DNA of 15,797 nucleotides, from positions 1 to 15,797 of the forward strand of contig CAZMJM010000018.1 of assembly GCA_964566875.1 (NCBI GenBank), in the 5' to 3' direction. The notes beneath the pieces were generated by a model. It made no database searches. It was not told where the DNA came from and saw only the letters and a list, made by a program, of their open reading frames with translations. Every line of letters starts with the position of its first letter. The stretch's first letter is position 1. The DNA comes from CAZEQH01 sp964566875 (GTDB lineage Bacteria > Patescibacteriota > Minisyncoccia > Minisyncoccales > JANBVM01). A program made the position numbers and the translations under genes. Shown piece after piece: positions 1-6,460 of this stretch.

Positions 1-246
1 ATGTTGAAGAAGCTGGGGGCAGACGAGAAAACAATAGGGAGCGTAAAAGACCTGCCGGAAGAAGAGAAAGAAATTTTGGAGTTAGTGAAGGATGTGACAC
101 TGGATGGCCATCTTGATGAGCCGGAGCTGTTTGAAAGGCTTAAAGAAAAGTTTAATGAAGCCCAGATAGTTGAAATAATCTCGGTTATAGGTCTGTTCAA
201 TTACATAAACAGGTTTAATAATACCCTGGGCGTCCTGCCCGAATAG
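1..246 (+). CDS. AhpD/carboxymuconolactone decarboxylase-like protein, C-terminal part
   Basis: This is the C-terminal 81 residues of an AhpD/CMD-fold protein; the gene probably begins upstream of the window. The visible part has LKKLGAD near its start and a final helix containing FNYINRFNNTLGV, both typical of the segment after the redox CxxC...H motif in peroxidase-related CMD proteins. That catalytic motif is absent here. In the family it sits just before the LKxLGA segment, so it would lie a few bases outside the window. I therefore read the ATG at base 1 as an internal methionine and not as the true start. Family members usually reduce peroxides or peroxiredoxins through the CxxC pair. 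The stop codon lies 8 bases before the next gene, so the two are probably cotranscribed. The family call is fairly firm; the substrate is unknown. Confidence 0.7.
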   Translation: MLKKLGADEKTIGSVKDLPEEEKEILELVKDVTLDGHLDEPELFERLKEKFNEAQIVEIISVIGLFNYINRFNNTLGVLPE

Positions 247-254
247 GAAAACCC

Positions 255-620
255 ATGAAAATTGTAATTCCAACGGACAACAAAAAGGGGCTTGAGGACA
301 GGGTGGCGGAGCATTTCGGCCGCTGCCAGACATACACTTTCCTTAATGAAAGGGGTGAAGTTTTAGACATTATAGATAATACCAGTGAAGATAAGGGCGG
401 CAAAGGCCTGCCGCCCGAGTTAATAAAAGAACACGGGGCAGACGTTTTATTATGTAAAGATATCGGTCCCAGAGCCGTAGTATTATCTAAAAGGCTGGGG
501 ATTAAGACCTATGTCGGTCAGGCAAAAACGGTTGGAGAAATCTTTTCAATGTGGGAAAGCGGCAAGATTAAGGAAGCGAAGGCTGAGGATTTTAAGACTC
601 ACGAAACAATGAGAGAGTAA
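255..620 (+). CDS. NifX/NifB-type dinitrogenase iron-molybdenum cofactor family protein
   Basis: This 121-residue protein has the complete single-domain RNase H-like fold of the dinitrogenase FeMo-cofactor biosynthesis family (COG1433 type). Visible marks are the opening strand MKIVIPTD, HFGRC at residues 20-24, the glycine-rich GGKGLPPELIKEHGAD around 48-63, C67, IGPRA at 70-74 and a final TVGEI...W helix. In nitrogen fixers relatives carry or insert FeMo cofactor. In anaerobes without nitrogenase they commonly sit beside MinD-like ferredoxin ATPases, as one does here at 2224-3084, and their role is unsettled. A weak AGGA ribosome site (245-248) lies 6 bases before the ATG. The gene follows the AhpD-like gene after 8 bases. 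I see no nitrogenase gene, so a role in nitrogen fixation should not be assumed; binding of a metal or Fe-S cluster is inference. Confidence 0.85.
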   Translation: MKIVIPTDNKKGLEDRVAEHFGRCQTYTFLNERGEVLDIIDNTSEDKGGKGLPPELIKEHGADVLLCKDIGPRAVVLSKRLGIKTYVGQAKTVGEIFSMWESGKIKEAKAEDFKTHETMRE

Positions 621-636
621 TGTAACTTTAAAGCGT

Positions 637-759
637 ATGAAAACAGAAAGGAACAAAGAGGCAGAAGAGGAAAAAGAGATAAAAGGTCTCTCAGAGGAAG
701 AAAAGCAGGAGATGAAGAGAAACGTAGAAAAGATGGCAGAGAACGATCCTCTTGACTAA
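637..759 (+). CDS. Possible small charged protein, 40 residues
   Basis: This is a 40-codon ORF from ATG to TAA in the gap between the NifX-like gene and the ABC transporter ATPase gene. It is rich in Glu and Lys, with LSEEEKQEMKRNVEKMAEN in its second half, and would form one amphipathic helix ending in DPLD. It has no cysteine, no membrane segment and no family I recognise. There is no convincing ribosome site, although many genes in this window lack one. Its length and position would fill an otherwise unexplained 172-base gap in a tight operon. It could instead be untranslated spacer, so the call is tentative. Confidence 0.4.
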   Translation: MKTERNKEAEEEKEIKGLSEEEKQEMKRNVEKMAENDPLD

Positions 760-792
760 CATGTTTCTGGGGAAATAAGCAGCAACGGTTTT

Positions 793-1470
793 ATGGCAGA
801 ACCAATTTTGAGAGTACGAAATTTGAGCGTAGATTTGGGAGGACAGAAGGTGCTCGAAGATTTAGATTTTGATTTGAATGAAAAAGAAATATTAATCATT
901 TTGGGGCCGAACGGAGCCGGTAAAAGCGTCCTGCTGCGCACCCTGCTGGGTTTACATCAATTCCAAGGCCAAATCAAGTGGAGAAAGGATACCCATATCG
1001 GCTATGTGCCGGAAGGGTTCGATGTTTCTCCGGACCTGCCATTGAGCGTAAAAGAATTTTTCCAATTTAAAAAAGCCAGCCCGCAGGAAATTTCACAAGC
1101 CCTTCGATGGATAGGAATAGAAGGCTCTTCTCAATTTCTAGAAAAGAGACTGGGAGCCCTTTCCACCGGACAATTGCGCAGGGTTATTATTGCCTGGGCT
1201 TTGGTTGACAAGCCCGACGTCCTGCTTTTAGACGAGCCGATGCTTGGAGTTGATATCCACGGTCGGGAGACTATCTATGATACCCTGGTCAGGCTTTGGA
1301 AGAAGCAGGACCAGGCAATTATTTTGGTTTCCCATGAGATAGGTGAGGTTGCCAAGGGAGCTGATAAGATTCTGGCCCTGGATAAGAAAAAGATTTTTTA
1401 CGGCAATCCCAAGAATGTTATTACCGCTAAAAATTTAGCTAAAATATATGGAGGTGCAATTTCTCTTTAG
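793..1470 (+). CDS. Metal ABC transporter ATPase, ZnuC/MntB type
   Basis: This 225-residue cytoplasmic ATPase would drive import of Zn, Mn or Fe with the membrane protein encoded next. Walker A is GPNGAGKS (38-45), the signature is LSTGQ (123-127), Walker B is LLLDEP (144-149), and the H-loop histidine is H181 in VSHE. The normal Q-loop Gln is Glu here (YVPE, E74), where relatives usually read YVPQ; the middle Gly of LSGGQ is Thr. Both changes are seen directly; their effect is unknown. ATG 793 is the only in-frame ATG after the previous stop. The 3' end overlaps the permease gene by 23 bases, which points to coupled translation. Metal identity cannot be read from the ATPase. No periplasmic or lipoprotein metal-binding subunit is encoded in this window. 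Confidence 0.85.
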   Translation: MAEPILRVRNLSVDLGGQKVLEDLDFDLNEKEILIILGPNGAGKSVLLRTLLGLHQFQGQIKWRKDTHIGYVPEGFDVSPDLPLSVKEFFQFKKASPQEISQALRWIGIEGSSQFLEKRLGALSTGQLRRVIIAWALVDKPDVLLLDEPMLGVDIHGRETIYDTLVRLWKKQDQAIILVSHEIGEVAKGADKILALDKKKIFYGNPKNVITAKNLAKIYGGAISL

Positions 1471-2218
1471 CCTGATAACGGGAATTTTCATTGGCGGGGT
1501 AGCCGGCTACCTAGGCGCCTTAATGATTACTAAAAGAATGGCTTTGGTGGGGGATGCCTTGGGCCATGTTGCCTTGCCGGGTGTGGCCCTGGCTTTAATT
1601 TACGGATTCAGCGTTTCCTTAGGGGCCTTACCAATCTTGATCCTGGGAATTGTTTTAATCTGGTTGTTTGAAATGAGGACGAAATTACCGATGGAGGCTC
1701 TGACCGGAATTGTCTTTACGGCATCGGTAGCTATTGCTTTTTTGCTCTTACCGGAAAGTCAGGTTTCCGCAGCCCTCATAGGCGACATTTCTCAAGTGGG
1801 CTTTTGGGACACCCTTGTTTCGGCAATACTATCCATTATCACCTTATTGGTTTTGAAGAAAATTTTCTATAAGATAATTTTAGCTAATCTTTCTGAGAAT
1901 CTGGCTAAGGTTGAACACGTAGAAGTTGAGAAATATAATTTCATTTATTTGGCCTGTATCGCCGTTGTTGTTGCCTTAGGAATCAAGGTGACTGGTTCTC
2001 TTTTAATGGGAGCTTTAGTCATTACGCCGGCGGCGGCAGCACGCAATTTTGCCCATAATTTATCTCAGTATTCCTATGGAGCCTTGATAGTCGGCAGCTT
2101 AAGCTGCACTTTAGGAATTTTAGCTTTTAAATTTTCCGGACTGCCCGCCGGCCCCTTAATTATTCTTGCTGCTACGTTACTTTTCTTGGTTTCTTTAATC
2201 CTTAAAAGATTGGCTTAA
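1448..2218 (+). CDS. Metal ABC transporter permease, ZnuB/MntC type
   Basis: This 256-residue integral membrane protein is the likely channel partner of the upstream ATPase. It is strongly hydrophobic, with about seven or eight transmembrane helices. It keeps the ABC-3 family marks: a GDALGHVALPGVALAL segment near residues 36-51, where relatives have DAxSHAxLPG, and KVTGSLLMGALVITPAAAAR near 178-197, typical of Zn/Mn/Fe permeases. The length is slightly below the usual 260-290. The ATG lies inside the end of the ATPase gene in another frame, with no clear ribosome site, so translation is probably coupled. The MinD-like gene begins 5 bases after its stop. Zinc or manganese is the likeliest substrate by family. 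The solute-binding subunit must come from elsewhere in the genome. Confidence 0.87.
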   Translation: MEVQFLFSLITGIFIGGVAGYLGALMITKRMALVGDALGHVALPGVALALIYGFSVSLGALPILILGIVLIWLFEMRTKLPMEALTGIVFTASVAIAFLLLPESQVSAALIGDISQVGFWDTLVSAILSIITLLVLKKIFYKIILANLSENLAKVEHVEVEKYNFIYLACIAVVVALGIKVTGSLLMGALVITPAAAARNFAHNLSQYSYGALIVGSLSCTLGILAFKFSGLPAGPLIILAATLLFLVSLILKRLA

Positions 2219-2223
2219 AATAT

Positions 2224-3084
2224 ATGAAAATTGCAGTTACCGGAGGGAAGGGGGGTACGGGAAAATCAATGACGGCTGTTTCTCTGGCGGTGGAATTTGC
2301 CAGAAGCAAGACCACCATGCTGGTGGATGCGGACGTCGAATGTCCGAATGACCACCTGATGATTTCCGCAAAGAGGCAGAGATACGCCAGGGTTTATCAG
2401 CCCATACCAAAATGGGATTTTGAAAAATGCAGAAAATGCGGAAAGTGTGCCGCCGTCTGCAAGCAAAACGCAATAGTGTTCGCGGAGGGAAAATATCCGG
2501 CCTTCATCAAAGACGTTTGTATAGGATGCCGGGCTTGCATTGTCGCCTGTCCTTACGGCGCCATTACAGAGACGAAAAAAGAAATAGGGACCGTTTATAC
2601 TGGGAAGAGCTACAAGGTGAACCTTGTTTCCGGAGAATTGAAGCTGGGCGAGCTGGCTTCCGGAGAAGTGGTGGCAGAGGTAAGGAAATATGCCGAGAAG
2701 ATTAACAAAAAATTAAGGGCGGACGTGGTAATCATAGATTCTGCCGCCGGTATCGGCTGTCCGGTCATCGCCTCCCTGGTAGGCACAGATTATATAGTGG
2801 GAGTGACGGAGCCGACACCATCGGCCCTGCACGACTTAAAGCGCGTTTTATATCTGGCCAATCATTTTAAAATAAAGCACGGCATCGTTATCAATAAGTA
2901 TGACCTGGAAAGAAAGTTTTGTGCAAAAATAGAAAGATTTGCCAGGAATAATAAAATCCCCGTTGTCGGCCGGATTCCTTACCGGAAAGATTTTGTTGAG
3001 GCTATGATAAAAATGAAGCCGGTAGTAAAAATTAATCCCGAGTATAGGAAGTTATTCGGGAAGATAATCAATCAAATAAATTAA
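2224..3084 (+). CDS. MinD-superfamily P-loop ATPase with inserted ferredoxin domain
   Basis: This 286-residue protein belongs to the COG1149-type family, in which a Mrp/MinD ATPase carries a ferredoxin insert. The deviant Walker A is KGGTGKS (9-15), followed by the VDADVECPN switch (34-42). Two [4Fe-4S] motifs follow: C69-x2-C72-x2-C75-x3-C79 and C99-x2-C102-x2-C105-x3-C109-P. The second half of the ATPase fold resumes with VVIIDSAAGIGCPV near 169-182 and VTEPTPSALHD near 195-205. Such ATPases are known to occur next to NifX-like proteins, as here, and are thought to move or assemble Fe-S or metal centres, or to couple ATP use to redox; the exact role is not established. Spacing to neighbours is 5 and 4 bases, so it lies inside the operon. 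The family call is firm. Confidence 0.92.
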   Translation: MKIAVTGGKGGTGKSMTAVSLAVEFARSKTTMLVDADVECPNDHLMISAKRQRYARVYQPIPKWDFEKCRKCGKCAAVCKQNAIVFAEGKYPAFIKDVCIGCRACIVACPYGAITETKKEIGTVYTGKSYKVNLVSGELKLGELASGEVVAEVRKYAEKINKKLRADVVIIDSAAGIGCPVIASLVGTDYIVGVTEPTPSALHDLKRVLYLANHFKIKHGIVINKYDLERKFCAKIERFARNNKIPVVGRIPYRKDFVEAMIKMKPVVKINPEYRKLFGKIINQIN

Positions 3085-3088
3085 AAAT

Positions 3089-4141
3089 ATGAAGGAGAAA
3101 ATTGCCATCCTTTCCATAGCAGCCAATGTCGTTCTGGCGGCCGGGAAGATTACCGTCGGCCTGATTTCCAACTCGGCCGCCATTTTAGCCGAGGGCACCC
3201 ATTCTTTGATGGACATTTTTTCTTCGGCCGTCAGTTATGCCGGCATTAGAATTGCGAAGAAGCCGAGCGACCAGGAACATCCTTACGGGCATTATAAATT
3301 TGAAGTACTGGCCGGCGGCATCATCACCTTGATTCTTTTTGCCACAGGTCTCGGCATTATCTATGAGTCGTACCAGAACCTTTTTGAGCTTGAGAAGATA
3401 AAACTGAGTTATGCGGCCTTCGGAGTAATGCTGTTTTCCGCCGTAGTGAATGAGATTATGGCCAGGACGAAGATACATTTCGGTCAGAAAGAAAATTCCG
3501 TCAGTCTGCTCTCTGACGGATTCCATTCCCGGATAGACGTCTTCACTTCTCTGGCGGTTTTTGTGGGTTTGTTTCTTACAAGGTATTTTATTTATGCGGA
3601 TTCTGTTTTAGCCTTTCTGATAGGCCTTTATATTATAAAGGAATCTTTTTCGCTGGGGAGGGATGTGGCTGATTCTCTGCTTGATGTCTCGGCAGGGGCG
3701 GAAACGGAAGAAGAAATAAAGTCTATCGCAAAACAGCTAAACATTGAAGTTGATTCCCTGAAGACGCAGAAGAAGGGCTCTGCCGTCACCGCCAATTTGG
3801 AGATAAAACTGCCGAGTGACTTGAAGGTTAAAGAGGCCACTGAAAAATCCGAGGGATTAAGAAAAAAGCTTATGGAAGAAATTAGCAACCTCTCTTACGT
3901 GGCCATTCAGATAAAGAGCCACGACATTGAAACAGGTTTTTACCGACCGGCTTTTGGGCGGGGATACGGCTGGCAGAGAAAGGGAAGATTTAAAGAAAGT
4001 ATTAAGGAGGCGGCCGGCAGAGGGCCTGGAGGATGGTGTGTTTGTCCGCAGTGCGGATATCAGGTTTCCCATGAGAGAGGAGTACCCTGCTCCAGCATAA
4101 AATGTCCTAACTGCGGGGTAAATTTACAGCGTAAGGAATAG
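3089..4141 (+). CDS. CDF cation exporter fused to a C-terminal zinc-ribbon-like domain
   Basis: This 350-residue protein has a cation diffusion facilitator membrane domain of about six helices (residues 1-200) and a cytoplasmic domain (about 200-285). Metal-site residues are intact: H38-x3-D42 in helix 2 and H146-x3-D150 in helix 5. The HPYGH loop (64-68) and the DSLLD after the last helix are also standard. CDF proteins export Zn, Fe, Mn or similar ions in exchange for protons. The oddity is an extra tail after about residue 290: a Gly/Arg-rich stretch, GPGG at 312-315, then C317-x-C319-x2-C322, H328, C334 and C339-x2-C342. This tail looks like small zinc-ribbon proteins found near MinD-ferredoxin and NifX genes. 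The extra domain could sense or buffer metal; that is inference. The gene starts 4 bases after the MinD-like gene and ends the first operon. Confidence 0.9.
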   Translation: MKEKIAILSIAANVVLAAGKITVGLISNSAAILAEGTHSLMDIFSSAVSYAGIRIAKKPSDQEHPYGHYKFEVLAGGIITLILFATGLGIIYESYQNLFELEKIKLSYAAFGVMLFSAVVNEIMARTKIHFGQKENSVSLLSDGFHSRIDVFTSLAVFVGLFLTRYFIYADSVLAFLIGLYIIKESFSLGRDVADSLLDVSAGAETEEEIKSIAKQLNIEVDSLKTQKKGSAVTANLEIKLPSDLKVKEATEKSEGLRKKLMEEISNLSYVAIQIKSHDIETGFYRPAFGRGYGWQRKGRFKESIKEAAGRGPGGWCVCPQCGYQVSHERGVPCSSIKCPNCGVNLQRKE

Positions 4142-4164
4142 ATAAGGCGGCGGGCGATGTTTTA

Positions 4165-4173
4165 TGATAAAAT
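4165..4173 (+). promoter_or_regulatory. Extended -10 promoter element for the PyrDK gene
   Basis: TGATAAAAT matches an extended -10 (TGn plus TAAAAT). No good -35 is visible 17 bases upstream. Transcription would start near 4180, giving a leader of only about 10 bases before ATG 4190 with no ribosome site. The element overlaps a small palindrome (TTTTATgATAAAA, 4160-4172). The same string TGATAwAATCAAT appears before the DUF3298 gene. Confidence 0.45.
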
Positions 4174-4189
4174 CAATAAAACCTAAGTT

Positions 4190-5791
4190 ATGTTCAAAAT
4201 TTTCCATAAAACGGTCAGCGGTCCTTTCACCATACCTTCCGGTATCATTACGACTAAGGCGGCCGTCATTGAAAAATTTGCCAGAGAGATTCCCGAGTTA
4301 GGCATCATAACCACCAAAAGCATAGGAAGACATCCCAGAAAAGGGAACAAGGAGCCTATTTTATCCCGATACGCTCCTTTTTCATTTGTGAACGCGGTCG
4401 GCCTTACTAATCCGGGAGCCGAAGGGTTTGCCGCAGAACTCTCCCATATAACCATTCCTGGAGATAAATTCCTTCTGATTTCCATCTTCGGGAACAGAGA
4501 AGAGGAAATAGCGGAGATTGTGGAAATCCTGGAAAGCTATGCCGATGGATTTGAGCTTAATGTTTCCTGCCCCCATGCCGAAGGTTACGGCCAGGCCGTG
4601 GGACAGGATAAGGAACTGGTGAAAAAGCTGACCAAGACAGCTGCTTCTTTCGGAAAACCGGTATTCGTAAAGATATCCCCCAATCTGCCGCTGGAAGAGA
4701 CGGTAAGGTATGCCGCCCTGGGAGGGGCTTCGGGCATAACGGCCATCAATACCAGGGGGCCGGTGGAATTCCTGCATGACGGACACCCCGTACTTTCTAA
4801 TAGGAAAGGTGGCGTTTCCGGCAGGGCTATTCTGGAGACGGGTATAGAATGCGTCAAGAAAGTGAGAGAAATCACGGATTTACCCATTATTGCCTGCGGG
4901 GGAATAACTGAGGCTGCAGATGTTAAAAGGTACAGAGAGGCCGGAGCTGACTTTTTCGGAATAGGTTCCGCCCTGGCCGGCATGGATACGGAAACAATCA
5001 AAAAATATTTCCGTGCGCTTTTATTGGATTTGGACAAAGGAAACAGGGAAGCGGCAGGTTTTTTGAAAAGGGAGTTGAATATGAAATACGATAAATACGA
5101 AATAGGACAGAGAAAGCGGTTGGCTGAAGATTTATTTATCCTGAAAATGGATAGGGAAATAGAGGTGGAACCCGGCCAGTTCGTCTTTGTATGGCTGCCT
5201 GGAAAAGGGGAAAAACCTTTCTCCGTATTTGATGATGCCCCTCTTACCCTGCTTATCAAAGAAAGGGGCTGTTTTACGAGAGAGCTTGCCAAAGTTGAGC
5301 AGGGAGATACGGTTTACGTCAGGGGTCCTTACGGCAATTCTCCGGTAGTTGGAGGGAAAACGTTGTTGGTCGGAGGAGGAACCGGTATAGCCGCCCTCTA
5401 CATTTTCGCCAAGCGCAATAAGGGCAATACAGCTGCTATTTTGGGGGCCAGAGACAGAGAACATCTGCCTTGGGTGGATAAATTCCGGGAGGCTTGCTCC
5501 AAGGTCTATCTGACTACGGAAAAGGGGGATGGGGGTCGCCGGGGCCTGGTAACCGACGTAATGGGAAAAGCGATGGAGGATTTTCGCCCGGAATACTGCG
5601 TAAACTGCGGGCCTGAATCCATGGTAAAGACGGCGGTTAAAACGGAAGAAGGGTGCGTTAATCCGGGGAATATATACTCTGCAATAGAATTCTTGACCAG
5701 GTGCGGAACGGGATTATGCGGCAGTTGTGCCACGGCCTCAGGTTATAGAAACTGCGTTGACGGCACTTTTTTCAGGTCGGAGCAGTTCTGA
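4190..5791 (+). CDS. pyrDK: Dihydroorotate dehydrogenase PyrD-PyrK fusion
   Basis: This single 533-residue chain contains the two subunits of a class 1B dihydroorotate dehydrogenase, which oxidises dihydroorotate to orotate in pyrimidine synthesis and passes electrons to NAD+. Residues 1-295 are the FMN barrel: N124-V-S-C127-P-H129 with the catalytic Cys, K161 in VKISPN, N187, IACGGI (234-239) and GIGSAL (258-262). Residues 298-533 are PyrK: KPFSV (342-346, FAD site), GGGTGIA (395-401, NAD site), and the [2Fe-2S] cysteines C505, C510, C513 and C522. In most bacteria these are separate genes. The barrel's SCPH...GYGQAVGQD resembles PreA/dihydropyrimidine dehydrogenase and archaeal-type PyrD more than the usual SCPN. 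Dihydropyrimidine dehydrogenase activity is thus an alternative, but the PyrK half favours PyrD. No other pyrimidine gene is in the window. Confidence 0.88.
   Translation: MFKIFHKTVSGPFTIPSGIITTKAAVIEKFAREIPELGIITTKSIGRHPRKGNKEPILSRYAPFSFVNAVGLTNPGAEGFAAELSHITIPGDKFLLISIFGNREEEIAEIVEILESYADGFELNVSCPHAEGYGQAVGQDKELVKKLTKTAASFGKPVFVKISPNLPLEETVRYAALGGASGITAINTRGPVEFLHDGHPVLSNRKGGVSGRAILETGIECVKKVREITDLPIIACGGITEAADVKRYREAGADFFGIGSALAGMDTETIKKYFRALLLDLDKGNREAAGFLKRELNMKYDKYEIGQRKRLAEDLFILKMDREIEVEPGQFVFVWLPGKGEKPFSVFDDAPLTLLIKERGCFTRELAKVEQGDTVYVRGPYGNSPVVGGKTLLVGGGTGIAALYIFAKRNKGNTAAILGARDREHLPWVDKFREACSKVYLTTEKGDGGRRGLVTDVMGKAMEDFRPEYCVNCGPESMVKTAVKTEEGCVNPGNIYSAIEFLTRCGTGLCGSCATASGYRNCVDGTFFRSEQF
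5071..5083 (+). promoter_or_regulatory. Possible internal ribosome site and start for a separate PyrK
   Basis: GGAG (5071-5074) stands 6 bases before an in-frame ATG (5081) at the exact PyrD/PyrK junction (Met298). Clear ribosome sites are rare in this window, so this one is notable. It could be a relic of two once-separate genes or allow extra PyrK to be made. The reading frame through the junction is open. Confidence 0.35.
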
Positions 5792-5840
5792 AAGGCCATC
5801 GGTTTTCTACTATTGGCGTACTTTACTGGTTTTTTAACCG

Positions 5841-5860
5841 ATAATAGTGCTATAATAGTG
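5841..5860 (+). repeat. Direct repeat spanning the Nudix promoter
   Basis: ATAATAGTG occurs at 5841-5849 and again at 5852-5860. The copies are spaced 11 bases apart, about one helical turn, and the second overlaps the -10 box. This arrangement could be an operator, but the AT-rich sequence also makes chance plausible. Confidence 0.35.
5848..5856 (+). promoter_or_regulatory. Extended -10 promoter for the Nudix gene
   Basis: TGCTATAAT is a perfect extended -10 (TGn plus TATAAT) in the 145-base gap between PyrDK and the Nudix gene. No convincing -35 is seen at the usual distance. Transcription would start near 5863, about 74 bases before ATG 5937. Confidence 0.6.
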
Positions 5861-5936
5861 AAAAGAGCGGCCAGCATAAAGATAAATTTGGAAAAATCAA
5901 GATGAGAATTATCTTTCAGAGCAAAAGGGTAAAGAC

Positions 5937-6374
5937 ATGGACAAGAATTTTGAAGAAAATTTCGAAATTTGTGTCCGGGCCGTCATCCGACAGGGAAGAG
6001 GAATTCTGGTATGTCGGAGGAAGGGAAAAGGGTATTACTTTTTCCCCGGAGGACACGTTGATTTTGGAGAGCCGGCGAAGGAAGCGCTGGAGCGGGAATT
6101 AAAGGAAGAACTGGACCTCACCACCAAAAGCACCTCTTTCATAGGAGCCGTGGAGAACCTGTTCCGCGAGGACGGTCAGGTTCATCACGAGGTTAATCTG
6201 GTTTTTCAGGTTGAGGCGGAGAATACAGCCTACAAGAGCCAGGAGGACCGCCTGGATTTTTTCTTCCTTGACGTAAAAAAACTTTCCGAAGAAAACGTCC
6301 TGCCGCTGGTACTTCGCGACAATGTCGTGAGATGGCTGGATGACAGAGAGATTTTCTGGGCCAGTCATTCCTGA
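5937..6374 (+). CDS. Nudix hydrolase
   Basis: This 145-residue protein is a complete single-domain Nudix enzyme, a family that hydrolyses a nucleoside diphosphate linked to another group, using Mg2+. The Nudix box runs from G39 to L61: G39-x5-E45-x7-R53-E54-L-x-E57-E58, with all catalytic residues kept. The usual Gly near the end of the box is Asp (D60). FFPGGHVDFGE is typical of MutT-like and ADP-ribose-type members, but the substrate cannot be read from sequence. AAGGG (5925-5929) lies 7 bases before ATG 5937, one of the few clear ribosome sites here, and supports this start over an overlapping frame beginning at 5902. It has its own likely promoter (5848-5856) and probably a short terminator just after the stop. 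Confidence 0.88.
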   Translation: MDKNFEENFEICVRAVIRQGRGILVCRRKGKGYYFFPGGHVDFGEPAKEALERELKEELDLTTKSTSFIGAVENLFREDGQVHHEVNLVFQVEAENTAYKSQEDRLDFFFLDVKKLSEENVLPLVLRDNVVRWLDDREIFWASHS

Positions 6375-6398
6375 AAGATAAGCCGCTGTATCTTTTTT
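6374..6398 (+). terminator. Weak intrinsic terminator after the Nudix gene
   Basis: AAAGATA (6374-6380) and TATCTTT (6389-6395) form a 7-bp stem with an 8-base loop, and the T-run continues to 6398. The stem begins at the last base of the Nudix stop codon. It is AT-rich and so probably weak. Confidence 0.4.
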
Positions 6399-6407
6399 GA
6401 AAATAGG

Positions 6408-6416
6408 TGATATAAT
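6408..6416 (+). promoter_or_regulatory. Extended -10 promoter for the DUF3298 / P-type ATPase pair
   Basis: TGATATAAT is a perfect extended -10. No clear -35 lies at standard spacing. The predicted transcript start is near 6423, about 38 bases before ATG 6461. It sits directly after the weak Nudix terminator, which supports a new transcription unit here. Confidence 0.6.
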
Positions 6417-6460
6417 CAATGCGCCAAAGGTCGCAAATAAAATTCTAAACCTAGATTAGT

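Noticed and set aside
4160..4172. Palindrome TTTTATgATAAAA as an operator
   Set aside because: It largely coincides with the -10 element and is AT-rich; symmetry by chance is likely.
4585..5292. Long minus-strand ORF (235 residues) opposite the PyrDK gene
   Set aside because: No recognisable motif and wholly antisense to a well-conserved enzyme; it is a by-product of the plus-strand codon pattern.
5809..5848. Inverted arms ACTATT and AATAGT after PyrDK as a terminator
   Set aside because: Only 6 AT-rich base pairs around a long loop, with no T-run after the stem.
5902..6102. 66-residue ORF overlapping the start of the Nudix gene
   Set aside because: It runs out of frame through the Nudix box region; the Nudix frame has conserved motifs and a ribosome site, this one has neither.
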